Part shown: positions 26,720 to 36,790 of the stretch, piece after piece
Layout of the letters: the number at the start of each line of letters is the position of its first letter
Position numbering within the stretch: position 1 is the stretch's first letter
NCBI GenBank assembly: GCA_016794445.1
Contig: JAEUKC010000022.1
Span: 1-64,000 of the forward strand
Direction of reading: 5' to 3'
DNA length: 64,000 nucleotides
Source: JADJMO01 sp016794445
GTDB lineage: Bacteria; Myxococcota_A; Polyangia; Polyangiales; JADJMO01
Position numbers and translations under genes: made by a program
The notes under the pieces: model-generated
The model's database searches: none
The model's input: the letters and a program-made list of their open reading frames with translations, nothing else
Told to the model about the DNA's origin: nothing

Positions 26720-28477
26720 ATGATCCAGCGCTTCACCAAAGGTCTGCTCCCGACCGTCAAAGAGACCCCGGCCGACGCGACCAACGCCTCGCACAAGCTG
26801 CTCCTGCGCGGGGGATTCGTCCGCCAGGTCGGCGCCGGTATCTACAATTTCCTCCCGCTCGGTCTGCGCGTCCTGCGCAAGATCGAGAACGTGGTGAGGC
26901 AGGAGATGGACCGCTCCGGCGCCCAGGAGGTGCTGATGCCGGCCCTCCTCCCGGCGGACTACTTCCGCGAGACGGGGCGCTGGGACCTGTACGGCGACGT
27001 GCTGCTCCGCATCAAGGATCGCAAGGGGGGCGACTACCACCTCGGCCCGACGCACGAGGAGATCATCACCGACATGGTGCGGCGCGAGGTCAAGAGCTAC
27101 CGCCAGCTGCCGCTCAACCTCTACCAGATCCAGACCAAGTTCCGCGACGAGCCTAGGCCCCGTGGCGGGATCATGCGCGGCCGCGAGTTCACCATGAAGG
27201 ACGCCTACTCCTTCGACGTGGACGAGGCCGGCGCGGTCACGTCGTACGAGACCATGCGCGAGGCCTACAAGCGCATCTTCACCCGCCTCGGGCTCACCTT
27301 CCGCATCGTCCAGGCGGACAGCGGCGCCATCGGCGGCAAGACCAGCGCCGAGTTCCAGATCCTCGCCGACAGCGGTGAAGACGCGATCGTCGCGTGCACC
27401 CACTGCGACTACGCCGCGAACGTCGAGGCCGCCGAGGTCGCCGCGCCGGTGGCCGCCGCGCCGCCCGCCACGCTCGAGGCGATCACCAAGGTCCACACCC
27501 CGGGCAAGGGCGGCATCGCCGACGTCGCTGCCTTCTTGAAGCGGGGCGCCGACCAGTTCGTGAAGTCGCTGCTCTACGTCGTGGTCAAGGCCGGCCCCGG
27601 CGCCGAGAAGACCACCGAGGTCGTCATGGCCTGCGTGCGTGGCGACCACGAGGTCAACGAGATCAAGCTGCAGAACGCGCTCGGCGCGCTCGAGGTGCAC
27701 CTCGCGAGCGAGGCCGACGTGTGGAAGGCCACCAGCGCCAAGGTCGGCTACGCCGGTCCGGTAGGGTTCGCCGGCAAGGTCGTCGTCGACCGCCACGCCG
27801 CCGTGATCGTCGACGCCGTCACCGGCGCCAACGAGACCGACCACCACGTCACCGGCGTGAACTTCTCGCGCGGCGACTACCAGGCCGTGATCGCCGATCT
27901 GCGCCAGGCCGCGGAGGGCGACGACTGCCCCAAGTGCGGAACCAAGGGCGGATTCAAGGCCTACAAGGGCATCGAGGGTGGCCACATCTTCATCCTCGGC
28001 ACCCACTACTCGTCCAAGATGAAGTGCCACTTCGTCGACGAGAAGGGGGCGGAGAAGCCGATCGTGATGGGCTGCTACGGCATCGGCGTCTCGCGCCTGG
28101 TCGCCTCGGCGGTCGAGCAGCACCACGACGCCGACGGCATCCGCTGGCCGATGGCCATCGCGCCCTACCACGTCTACCTGTGCACGCTCGCCAACGACGA
28201 GGCCACCACCGCGGCCGGTCAGGCGCTCGCTTCGGCGCTCGAGGCGCAGGGCGTCGACGTGCTCTGGGACGACCGCGACGAGCGCCCCGGCGTGAAGTTC
28301 AAGGACGCCGACCTCATCGGCTGTCCGATCCGCGTCACCATCGGCAAGAAGACCCTCGACCAGCAGGCCTGCGAGCTCAAGCTGCGGAACCCTGCGCCGG
28401 GCACCGACCCGAAGGCGTTCGAGCTCGTCCCCCTCACCGACGCCGCTGCCAGGATCGCCGGCCTCGTGCGGGGCTGA
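26720..28477 (+). CDS. proS: Prolyl-tRNA synthetase
   Basis: A 585-residue class II aminoacyl-tRNA synthetase of the bacterial type. Motif 1 region GLRVLRKIENVVRQEMDRSGAQEVLMP and motif 2 region FRDEPRPRGGIMRGREFTMKDAYSFD are clear, and motif 3 is GCYGIGVSRL. The inserted editing domain that removes misacylated Ala lies at about 220-400, and the C-terminal anticodon-binding domain runs from ~480. It charges tRNA-Pro. The start at 26720 is 45 bp from the divergent kinase gene, so the two share an upstream region. Confidence 0.96.
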   Translation: MIQRFTKGLLPTVKETPADATNASHKLLLRGGFVRQVGAGIYNFLPLGLRVLRKIENVVRQEMDRSGAQEVLMPALLPADYFRETGRWDLYGDVLLRIKDRKGGDYHLGPTHEEIITDMVRREVKSYRQLPLNLYQIQTKFRDEPRPRGGIMRGREFTMKDAYSFDVDEAGAVTSYETMREAYKRIFTRLGLTFRIVQADSGAIGGKTSAEFQILADSGEDAIVACTHCDYAANVEAAEVAAPVAAAPPATLEAITKVHTPGKGGIADVAAFLKRGADQFVKSLLYVVVKAGPGAEKTTEVVMACVRGDHEVNEIKLQNALGALEVHLASEADVWKATSAKVGYAGPVGFAGKVVVDRHAAVIVDAVTGANETDHHVTGVNFSRGDYQAVIADLRQAAEGDDCPKCGTKGGFKAYKGIEGGHIFILGTHYSSKMKCHFVDEKGAEKPIVMGCYGIGVSRLVASAVEQHHDADGIRWPMAIAPYHVYLCTLANDEATTAAGQALASALEAQGVDVLWDDRDERPGVKFKDADLIGCPIRVTIGKKTLDQQACELKLRNPAPGTDPKAFELVPLTDAAARIAGLVRG

Positions 28478-28478
28478 C

Positions 28479-29549
<1,071 letters not shown>

Positions 29550-29553
29550 TCGG

Positions 29554-29574
29554 TGTTCCTGCCAGTTGCTGCCA
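29554..29574 (-). repeat. Dispersed TGGCAGCA-type short repeat, intergenic copy
   Basis: On the minus strand it reads GTGGCAGCAACTGGCAGGAA, closely matching the copies at 8160-8197 and about 63824-63846. It lies between the ends of the convergent apbE and serine-hydrolase genes. Confidence 0.45.
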
Positions 29575-29589
29575 CCCCGTGGCCGCCAC

Positions 29590-31131
29590 TCAGTCGTGGA
29601 GCAGCAGCGCGTCCATGCGGGGGACTGGCGAGGGCGGCCCCACGAGCTCGATCCGCGCGAGCTTCTTGGACGGCACCGTGGCGAACCCCGCGGCCGTGCG
29701 GCGGGCGACGCCCACACGTGTGACGACGTACTCCACCGCGCCGCTCGGGTCGGCGAAGAAGGTGACCCCGAGCTTGGTCCCGAGCGCCACGAAGTCACCG
29801 ACGAAGGAGTCGGCGGCGGCTTGCACGAGGTCGACCGGGGTCTCGCTCGGCCCGTACGCGAGCCCGAGCTTGCCTCCGGCCAGCGTGACCTTCGTCGCGC
29901 CGAGGGTCGCGAACGGGTCGTCGTAGGAACCGGCGTAGCGCGTCCAGGTCGACGGATCGGTGCGGTAGGTCTTGGCCTCGCCGGTCGGCGAGAGGAACGC
30001 GTCGATCGCCCTCAACGCGACCGGCTCGACCGAGGCCGCGTCGGCGTTGGCGAGCACGACGACGGCCATCTTCTTCGCGGGCACCCACATGACGGTGCTG
30101 AGGAAGCCGGGCAACCCACCGTCGTGCGAGATCACGGAGAGGCCCTTCCAGTCGAACCCGAAGAGACCGAACCCGTAGTTGGTGTCGGGCCCCTGGCCGA
30201 GGTTCGCGTGGGGCGCGGTCATCGCGGCGACCGACGCCTTCGAGAGCACGGTGCCGCCGCCGTCGAGGAAGACCTCGGCGAGGTGCGCGTAGTCCTCCGC
30301 CGTGGCGTAGAGGCCGCCCGCGGCGCGGAGCGACGCGCAGTCCCAGCGGTCGATGGGGACCGCGCGCAGCACGCCCGGCTTGGTGCCCTTCTGGTGGCCT
30401 TGCACGTGGTCACCCGCCGCGGCGAGCTTCGGCTCGAAGGTGGCCTCCCTCATCCCGAGCGGGCCGAGCACGCTGGTCGCGAGCACATCGGTGAACACCT
30501 TGCCGGTCGCGGCCTCGATCATGCCAGCGGCCATCGCGTAGTGGTGGTTGGAGTAGTTCCAGAGCCGCCCGGGCGGGGACCACAGAGGGTACGGGCCGTC
30601 GGCTGCGTAGTACTTCTCGAGGGCGCCCGCGCCGACGTCGCAGGTGACGCCGAGGCCGTCGGGGAAGCCCGCGGTGTGCGACAGGAGCTGCGAGAGCTTC
30701 ACCGTCTTCGCGTCGAACCCCGGCTGCAGCTTCATCCAGGGCAGTCGGCTCTCGAGGGTGTCGTCGAGCGACAGCTTGCCCTGCTCGACGAGCTGCATCG
30801 CGCCGGTCGCGACGATCATCTTGGTCATCGACGCCACGCGGAAGCGCGTGTGCGTGCCGACGCGGTCTGTGCCGCCGTCGGCCTTGACGCCGACGCCCGT
30901 GGAGAACGCCAGCTTGCCGTCGAGCACCAACGCGATCGAGAGCCCGGGGATGCCCTTGTCGATGGCGTAGGTCTCTGCGTACGCGACGAGGTCGTCGAAC
31001 GTGCGTTGCGCCGCGCTCGGCGCGTCGACCGCGATGTCGGTGCCGGCATCCGTGCCGGTGTCGCTCGGCTCCGCGGGCGACGAGGAGCCGCACGCGACGA
31101 GCAGCGGAATCAGGATGGACAGCCACCGCAT
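29590..31131 (-). CDS. Serine hydrolase lipoprotein (class C beta-lactamase/DD-peptidase fold)
   Basis: A 513-residue lipoprotein with signal MRWLSILIPLLVACGSS (lipobox LVAC) and a short Asp/Thr linker (SDTGTDAGTDIAVDAP). Catalytic motifs of the family are S101-M-T-K104, Y193-S-N195 and a late HDGGLPG in the third-motif position. Such proteins hydrolyse beta-lactams, peptidoglycan peptides or esters, so the substrate cannot be assigned. The C-terminal ~150 residues are beta-rich, as in related esterases with an added barrel domain. It is convergent with apbE. Confidence 0.88.
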   Translation of the reverse strand: MRWLSILIPLLVACGSSSPAEPSDTGTDAGTDIAVDAPSAAQRTFDDLVAYAETYAIDKGIPGLSIALVLDGKLAFSTGVGVKADGGTDRVGTHTRFRVASMTKMIVATGAMQLVEQGKLSLDDTLESRLPWMKLQPGFDAKTVKLSQLLSHTAGFPDGLGVTCDVGAGALEKYYAADGPYPLWSPPGRLWNYSNHHYAMAAGMIEAATGKVFTDVLATSVLGPLGMREATFEPKLAAAGDHVQGHQKGTKPGVLRAVPIDRWDCASLRAAGGLYATAEDYAHLAEVFLDGGGTVLSKASVAAMTAPHANLGQGPDTNYGFGLFGFDWKGLSVISHDGGLPGFLSTVMWVPAKKMAVVVLANADAASVEPVALRAIDAFLSPTGEAKTYRTDPSTWTRYAGSYDDPFATLGATKVTLAGGKLGLAYGPSETPVDLVQAAADSFVGDFVALGTKLGVTFFADPSGAVEYVVTRVGVARRTAAGFATVPSKKLARIELVGPPSPVPRMDALLLHD

Positions 31132-31237
31132 GGCCCACGGAGAGAGCAACAGCGATGCCGACGGGCCTTTCGCTGGCGATCGCCGCAATGGCCTCACGTG
31201 CGGGGTCGGTCGTGCGCGTCCTGACGCCCGCATCGCG

Positions 31238-31663
31238 TCAGGGATCCGACACGGACGGCAGGCGGCGCCGCACCGCCGCGACGAAGGCCTCGAGGTCGCC
31301 CAACCGATGCTCGACGACGTCGCGGACGATGGCCAGATCCACGTCGGCGTAGCCGTGCACCAGCACGTTGCGAAAGCCGGCCATGGCCACCAGCGGTCGC
31401 TGCAGCGTGGCAGGGAACCACCCCGCATTCCCGAGGAGCTCGAACAGCTCCTTGTTCGTCCGGGGCTCGCCGAGGTGATCGTCCGAGACGACGTGCGAGG
31501 CGACGTCGAGCGCCGCCTGGATCGCGATCTGCAGCGTGTGCTCGATGAAGCGGCGCTCGCGGACGTCCTCTTCGATGCGGTCGGCGTGGGCCAGCGCGCG
31601 GAGCTCGGCGAGGCTCCGCTCGATCACGGCGAGCTTCTTGGCGACGAGCTCGGCCTCGGTCAC
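31238..31663 (-). CDS. hepT: HepT-family toxin (HEPN ribonuclease)
   Basis: A 141-residue HEPN-domain protein. The catalytic R-X4-H-X-Y motif is R98-N-V-L-V-H103-G-Y105 within AGFRNVLVHGYADVD. The GTG start at 31663 overlaps the 3' end of the nucleotidyltransferase gene by 4 bp (GTGA), the normal order antitoxin then toxin. HepT toxins cleave RNA, and MntA inactivates them by AMPylating the Tyr of the motif, which is conserved here. Confidence 0.88.
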   Translation of the reverse strand: MTEAELVAKKLAVIERSLAELRALAHADRIEEDVRERRFIEHTLQIAIQAALDVASHVVSDDHLGEPRTNKELFELLGNAGWFPATLQRPLVAMAGFRNVLVHGYADVDLAIVRDVVEHRLGDLEAFVAAVRRRLPSVSDP

Positions 31664-32046
31664 GGGGCGAGCCTCCGCACACGGCGGCGCACCGGCTCGA
31701 GGTCGAACCACTCGTTGCGCTTGAACACCTCGAAGGCGATGCGCGCGGCGCGGTCGCGCTCGACGACCAGGACGCCGTCGCGCAGCACCCGGTGGACGAG
31801 GTCGGAGTCGGCGCCGTCGAGCAGGACGAGGTCGACCCGCGAGCCCACCGCCTCTTCGACGGCGGCCTCGAGCTCCACGGGCCAGTCGTCGAGCGTGCGC
31901 GGCCGCGGCCTCCCGCGGAGCACCGCCACGTCGACGTCGCTGCCTTCGTGCGCGTCCCCGCGCGCCTGGCTCCCGAAGAGCCACGCGCAGACGACGTCGG
32001 ACCGGCCCTCGAGGGCCGCGCGCAGTCTCTCGGCGAGGGGCGACAC
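31660..32046 (-). CDS. mntA: MntA-family antitoxin (minimal nucleotidyltransferase)
   Basis: A 128-residue protein with the nucleotidyltransferase signature GS-X10-DXD: G25-S26, then D37-V-D39 (GSQARGDAHEGSDVDVAVL). The third acidic residue is probably in RVDLVLLD. MntA proteins transfer AMP groups to the HepT toxin. The start is a GTG at 32046, and it is coupled to hepT. The pair is often found in accessory DNA; the base composition here is not visibly different from its neighbours. Confidence 0.88.
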   Translation of the reverse strand: MSPLAERLRAALEGRSDVVCAWLFGSQARGDAHEGSDVDVAVLRGRPRPRTLDDWPVELEAAVEEAVGSRVDLVLLDGADSDLVHRVLRDGVLVVERDRAARIAFEVFKRNEWFDLEPVRRRVRRLAP

Positions 32047-32058
32047 CCCCTTACTGTA

Positions 32059-32637
32059 CTACTGCGCGTCCGCCAGGATCTGATCGGCGTGCACGGCCGG
32101 GTCGACCTTCGGGTAGACCTTCTTGATCTTGCCGTCGGTCCCGATCAGGTAGCTCACGCGCGACGCGTAGCCGCCGTTGACCGCGACGCCGAAGCGCTTG
32201 CAGATCGATTGATCGGTGTCGGCGACGAGGGGGAACGGGAGCTTGTACTTGGCGGCGAACGCCTTGTGGCTCGCGTCGTCGTCGACGCTCACGCCGATGA
32301 CCTGGATGCCCGCCTTCTGCAGCTTGTCCCACGCGTCGCGGAACGCGCAGGCCTCCTTGGTGCAGCCCGGCGTGTCGTCCTTGGGGTAGAAATACACGAC
32401 GATGTGCTTGCCCTTGAGGGCCCCGAGGTCGACCTTCGTGCCGTCGGCGGCCGTGGCCACCAGCGCGGGGGCCGGGTCGCCCTCCTTGGGAGGCGCCGCC
32501 TCGGCGGTGGGGCTGGCCCCGGAGACCGTGGCGCTCGTGCTGGGGCTCGCCCCCGGCGTCGGCGTCGACTCCTTGCAACCCACGGGACCGACGGCGAGGG
32601 CGAGGAGGGCGACGGCGAGCGAGCGCATGGCGATCAT
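32059..32637 (-). CDS. bcp: Thioredoxin-dependent peroxiredoxin (BCP/PrxQ type), lipoprotein
   Basis: A 192-residue lipoprotein (lipobox VGPVGC) with a Ser/Thr/Pro/Ala linker before the peroxiredoxin domain. The peroxidatic and resolving Cys are spaced as in BCP/PrxQ: DTPGC-TKEA-C (C-X4-C). It reduces hydroperoxides. Typical BCP is cytoplasmic, so lipidation and export are notable. The ATG at 32637 is preferred because it overlaps the TGA of the upstream gene (ATGA) and follows AAAGGA; a second ATG is at 32628. Confidence 0.88.
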   Translation of the reverse strand: MIAMRSLAVALLALAVGPVGCKESTPTPGASPSTSATVSGASPTAEAAPPKEGDPAPALVATAADGTKVDLGALKGKHIVVYFYPKDDTPGCTKEACAFRDAWDKLQKAGIQVIGVSVDDDASHKAFAAKYKLPFPLVADTDQSICKRFGVAVNGGYASRVSYLIGTDGKIKKVYPKVDPAVHADQILADAQ

Positions 32638-32894
32638 TTTCCTTTGGGCTTGGCCGACGGCGCCGGCTTCGCGGAAGCAGATGCCGCGGGCGGCGCGCTG
32701 GATACAGCCGGCGCCGGGGGCGGCGGCGGCGGCGCGACCGTGGGGGCCGGCTCGGCCTTGGGCTTGGGGGCGTAGAGGTCCCCGCCGCTGGGCGCGTAGG
32801 CGATCGGGGTCGCCGGGATGGTCGGCGGCTTGCTGCCACAACCCAGAATCAGCACGAACAGGAGAATGCCCGAGGCTCGCGACGTGTTGCCCAT
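32634..32894 (-). CDS. Short Pro/Ala-rich lipoprotein
   Basis: An 86-residue protein with a lipoprotein signal (MGNTSRASGILLFVLILGCGS, lipobox ILGC). The rest is a Pro/Ala/Lys/Ser tail with a stretch of consecutive prolines and no predicted fold. It is translationally coupled to the peroxiredoxin gene by ATGA, so the two may act together at the membrane. It is divergent from the processing protease, with 60 bp between starts. Confidence 0.65.
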   Translation of the reverse strand: MGNTSRASGILLFVLILGCGSKPPTIPATPIAYAPSGGDLYAPKPKAEPAPTVAPPPPPPAPAVSSAPPAASASAKPAPSAKPKGK

Positions 32895-32954
32895 GGGCCC
32901 GATGATGCAGCCGTTCCCTGGGTCGCCACAACCCCCTAGACTGTAGGACCCCTG

Positions 32955-35900
32955 ATGCAATCGCCCGAGCGGCTCGGCCGCAGCTTCGTCATCCTCGGTT
33001 CGCTCGGTCTCGCCACCTGGCTCGCCCTCTTCTCCACCGGTCGCGGCGAGGGGCTTTTCCGCGGGCTCTACTCCACCGCGCAGGCCGCGCCCGCCCAGAA
33101 GGGGCAGAAGAAGGGCCCCTACGCCCTGTCCAAGGCGCTGGTCGTCAAGCGCACCCTGGAGCTGATCTCCGACGAGTACGTCGACCCGAAGCGGGTGGTC
33201 CCCCACAACCTCCTCCTCGCGGCCCTCAACTCGGTCCAGCGCGACGTGGCCCAGGTGCTCGTGCACGTGGAGCCGGGCGGGCAGGTCGCCAAGATCCGCG
33301 TCGAGGACAAGGAGCTCTCGCTCGAGATCAAGGAGGTCAACGGCCCCTGGGACGTGCTGGCCAAGATCCGCACCGTGTTCCAGTTCCTGGAGCTCCACCT
33401 CAAGGACTCGCCCGACATCGACCTGCGCGAGGTCGAGTACGCCGCCTGCAACGGCATGCTCAAGACCCTCGACCCCCACTCGGTGCTGTTCTCGCCGGAG
33501 GCCTACAAGGACTTCAGCGTCGGCACGAGCGGCAAGTTCGGCGGCCTCGGGATCGTCATCCAGATCCGCGACAAGGTCCTCACCGTGATGAACACGATGC
33601 CGGGCACGCCCGCCGCCGAGGGCGGCCTCCTGAAGGGCGACCGCATCATCCAGATCAACGGCGAGTCCACCACCACGATGGGCATCAACGAGGCCGTGCA
33701 GCGCCTCCGCGGCGACCCGGACACCGACGTCACGCTGGTCATCAAGCGCGAGGGCAAAGACGGCTTCCCGAGCAAGCCGTTCAAGCTCACGCGCAAGGAG
33801 ATCAAGGTCGCGAGCGTCGAGAGCAAGGCCCTCGACGACGGTGTCGGCTACATCCGCCTCAAGCAGTTCGCCGAGCAGACCGCGCCCGACATGCAGAAGG
33901 CGATGGCCGAGCTCAAGGCCTCGGGGCACGACAAGGGCCTCGTCCTCGACCTGCGCGGCAACCCGGGCGGCCTGCTCGACCAGGCGCGCCGCGTGGTCGA
34001 CGCCTTCGTGAAGACCGGCGAGATCGTCATCCAGGACGGCCGCAAGGAGGGCCGCATCGTCGACGATGCCAAGGACGACAAGAACGAGCCCGGCTACCCC
34101 ATCGTGGTGCTGGTGAGCTCGGGCTCGGCGAGCGCGAGCGAGATCGTCGCGGGTGCGCTCAAGAACCTCGACCGCGCGGTCATCGTCGGCGAGACCACGT
34201 TCGGCAAGGGCAGCGTGCAGAAGGTCGAGAAGAACATCCCGCCCGAGGGCGCGGCGCTCAAGCTCACCATCGCGCAGTACCTCACCCCCGGCGACATCAG
34301 CATCCAGGGCGTCGGCATCGTGCCCGACATCGAGCTCCTGCCGATGACGGTCGACCTCCAGGAGCTCAACCTCACCGCCGACGCGCCCTACTACCGCGAG
34401 AGCGATCTGAGCGCGCACCTGTCGAACGCCAAGGCCAAGGCCGGCCAGAAGCCGGTCGAGATCCTGCAGTACGCGCTCTCCCGCGAGGACCGCGCGGCCC
34501 TCCGCGAGCGCGGCGGCGACCCGGAGGACCAGTTCGCGCTCGACGCCCAGATCGCCTTCGCGCGCCGGTTCCTCAAGACCGTCTCGAGCAGCGACGGCGC
34601 CAAGCGCCTCGACCTCATCAAGAAGGCCAAGGGCTTCCTCGACGGCTACAAGTCCGAGGAGATGAAGAAGGTCGAGGCCGACCTCGTGAAGCTCGGCATC
34701 GACTGGTCCGACGGCGACGCGAGCGGCGCCTTCGACCCGAGCAAGATCAGCGTCACCGTCGAGCCGAGCAAGGCGAACGGCGAGGTGAACGCGGGCGACG
34801 CGCTCGAGCTCAAGGTCACCGTCACCAACAACGGCGCGGTGCCGCTCTACAAGCTCCGCGGCCAGACCAAGAGCGACGCCGGCATCTTCGACGGCAAGGA
34901 GTTCGTGTTCGGCAAGGTCGAGCCCGGCAAGTCGCGCAGCTGGACGAGTCCGCTCGGCTGGTGCGAGACCGAGGGCCACAAGGCCGGCGTCACCGCCCCC
35001 AAGGACGCGCCGCGCGTCTGCAAGATCCCGAAGGACACGGTCACTCGCGCCGACGTCATCAAGGTGAAGTTCGAGGAGGCGCACGAGCACGCCCCCAAGG
35101 ACGCCGAGACCCGCACCACCATCAAGGCGCTGGCCCGGCCGTCGTTCGCCTACAGCTACGCGGTCGTCGACGACGTGCAGGGCAACGGCGACGGCCAGCT
35201 GCAGGTCGGCGAGAAGGCCTCGCTCTACCTCACGGTCAAGAACACGGGCACCGGCAAGTCCTGGGAGACGGAGGCCTCGCTCCACAACCTCTCGGGCGAC
35301 GGGCTCCTCCTGCGCGACGCGCGGTTCGACCTCTCCAACATGGCGCCCGGCGAGGAGCGCAAGGTGCGCTTCACGTTCGACGTCAACCCGGTGAAGGACG
35401 AGGCCAAGGTCTCGCTCGCCATCCGCGACGCCGACCTCCGCGAGTCGGCGACCGAGCGCATCGTGATGCCGATCCGCCCGTCGCTGAGCGTGACGAGCGC
35501 CTCCGGCATCCTCAAGGTGGAGTCGCTGGTCGACCTGTTCGAGTCGCCGGTCGCCGGGGGCAAGCCGTTCGGTCAGCTCCCCAAGGACGGCATCCTCGGC
35601 GTCACCGGCCTCGTGTCGGACTTCGTGCGCGTGGATCTCGGCAACGGCCGCTTCGCGTTCGCCAGCAAGACCGCGGGCAAGGTCGGCAAGGGCGACCCGC
35701 CCAAGCCCAAGGACCCGAAGAAGCCCGTGCAACCGTGGATCGACCTGCTCACGCACTCGCCGCCCTCGATCGAGGTCGACGCGATCGATCTGGTGGTCAA
35801 GAGCGACAAGGTGAAGCTCAAGGGCTTCGCGATCGACCCCGACAAGGTGATCGACGCCTACGTCTTCGTCGGCTCGCGCAAGATCTTCTACAAGAGCAAC

Positions 35901-36110
35901 AAGGGCGGCGCCGACGCCAAGAAGCTGCCGTTCGAGCTCGACGTGCCGCTGCGCCCCGGCGTGAACTTCGTGAGCGTGTGGGCGCGCGAGTCGTCGGACA
36001 CGGTCCAGCGCCGTGTGTTCGTGGTGCGCCGCGACGGGCCGGACGGCGCGGCCCTCGAGACCCCGAAGGGCGACGAGGACCTGGGCGAGCTGCTCGGCGG
36101 GGGGCACTGA
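32955..36110 (+). CDS. Very long S41-family C-terminal processing protease
   Basis: A 1051-residue protein. A signal anchor near the N-terminus (FVILGSLGLATWLALF) precedes a PDZ domain (~185-270, GGLGIVIQIRDKVLTVM) and the S41 protease core. The catalytic dyad is Ser393 in GSASASE and Lys418 in TTFGKGSVQ, with the usual spacing of 25. Ordinary CtpA proteins are 400-500 residues; here a ~550-residue C-terminal extension follows, with beta-sandwich-like and SH3-like stretches (VTVTNNGAVPLYKLRG, DLFESPVAGGKPFGQLPKDG). This matches the long deltaproteobacterial Prc group I recall from TIGRFAM. It probably processes exported proteins in the periplasm. AGGA lies 5 bases before the start. Confidence 0.92.
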   Translation: MQSPERLGRSFVILGSLGLATWLALFSTGRGEGLFRGLYSTAQAAPAQKGQKKGPYALSKALVVKRTLELISDEYVDPKRVVPHNLLLAALNSVQRDVAQVLVHVEPGGQVAKIRVEDKELSLEIKEVNGPWDVLAKIRTVFQFLELHLKDSPDIDLREVEYAACNGMLKTLDPHSVLFSPEAYKDFSVGTSGKFGGLGIVIQIRDKVLTVMNTMPGTPAAEGGLLKGDRIIQINGESTTTMGINEAVQRLRGDPDTDVTLVIKREGKDGFPSKPFKLTRKEIKVASVESKALDDGVGYIRLKQFAEQTAPDMQKAMAELKASGHDKGLVLDLRGNPGGLLDQARRVVDAFVKTGEIVIQDGRKEGRIVDDAKDDKNEPGYPIVVLVSSGSASASEIVAGALKNLDRAVIVGETTFGKGSVQKVEKNIPPEGAALKLTIAQYLTPGDISIQGVGIVPDIELLPMTVDLQELNLTADAPYYRESDLSAHLSNAKAKAGQKPVEILQYALSREDRAALRERGGDPEDQFALDAQIAFARRFLKTVSSSDGAKRLDLIKKAKGFLDGYKSEEMKKVEADLVKLGIDWSDGDASGAFDPSKISVTVEPSKANGEVNAGDALELKVTVTNNGAVPLYKLRGQTKSDAGIFDGKEFVFGKVEPGKSRSWTSPLGWCETEGHKAGVTAPKDAPRVCKIPKDTVTRADVIKVKFEEAHEHAPKDAETRTTIKALARPSFAYSYAVVDDVQGNGDGQLQVGEKASLYLTVKNTGTGKSWETEASLHNLSGDGLLLRDARFDLSNMAPGEERKVRFTFDVNPVKDEAKVSLAIRDADLRESATERIVMPIRPSLSVTSASGILKVESLVDLFESPVAGGKPFGQLPKDGILGVTGLVSDFVRVDLGNGRFAFASKTAGKVGKGDPPKPKDPKKPVQPWIDLLTHSPPSIEVDAIDLVVKSDKVKLKGFAIDPDKVIDAYVFVGSRKIFYKSNKGGADAKKLPFELDVPLRPGVNFVSVWARESSDTVQRRVFVVRRDGPDGAALETPKGDEDLGELLGGGH

Positions 36111-36721
36111 GCCGCGCGGCGAATCTCTGTCTTCTGGCGCTCGCGGCTCTGGGTTCCCTGGCCTGCCCAGCCCCCCGCACCGCGACGCCGGCCCCGCCGT
36201 GCCTACCTTCCGGGCCACCCGACGCCGTGGAGCTCGAGGGCGACACGGTGCTGCTCTCCCGCGGGAACACGTGGCGACGAGCGATGGGTCCCGCACGAGC
36301 CGCGGCTGCGGCCGGACCTCGTGCGGTCCTGGTGCTCGACTTCCTGTGGGCGACGGCGCGCTGGGACGTTGTGATCGACCTCGCGCGCGACGCGTTCGCG
36401 CACGTCAGTCAGCCTCCCCAGGAGGTCGGCGACGAGTTCGGGCAACGCGCGAAGAGCTTCGTCGAGCGGCGGCGGGTGGGCTTCTTCTTCCGGGATCCCG
36501 GCCTGTTCCTCGCGACCGCGCCAGCGCGTGGAGAGGGAAGCGTGGTCGACACGACGACGGGCGCGCGGCGCAGCGAGGCGCCGCTCGCCCTCACCGAGCG
36601 GGGACTCGCGTTCGTGCTGGGGCCGGCGCAGTACCTCGTGGTCGAGCCGCGCTCGGATGGGACGTGCCTGCGGGTCGTCGGCGGCGAAGCCGTGGCCCGC
36701 TGCCTCGCGACGTGCCAGTGA
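36107..36721 (+). CDS. Lipoprotein of unknown function, probable CTG start
   Basis: A 204-residue protein whose only sensible start is CTG at 36107: it overlaps the protease stop as CTGA, follows a GGCGGGG stretch, and gives a perfect lipoprotein signal (SRAANLCLLALAALGSLAC). No ATG, GTG or TTG is in frame nearby. The mature part contains a hydrophobic stretch with GPRAVLVLDFLW and two Cys near the end (GTCLRVVGGEAVARCLATC). I do not recognise a family. It is coupled to the processing protease, so it may be its partner or substrate. Confidence 0.6.
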   Translation: MSRAANLCLLALAALGSLACPAPRTATPAPPCLPSGPPDAVELEGDTVLLSRGNTWRRAMGPARAAAAAGPRAVLVLDFLWATARWDVVIDLARDAFAHVSQPPQEVGDEFGQRAKSFVERRRVGFFFRDPGLFLATAPARGEGSVVDTTTGARRSEAPLALTERGLAFVLGPAQYLVVEPRSDGTCLRVVGGEAVARCLATCQ

Positions 36722-36790
36722 GAAGAAGCCCCGCTCCTCATCGACCAGCACGCGCGGATCGTCGCCGGTTTCGCGGCCACGAAGACCTAG

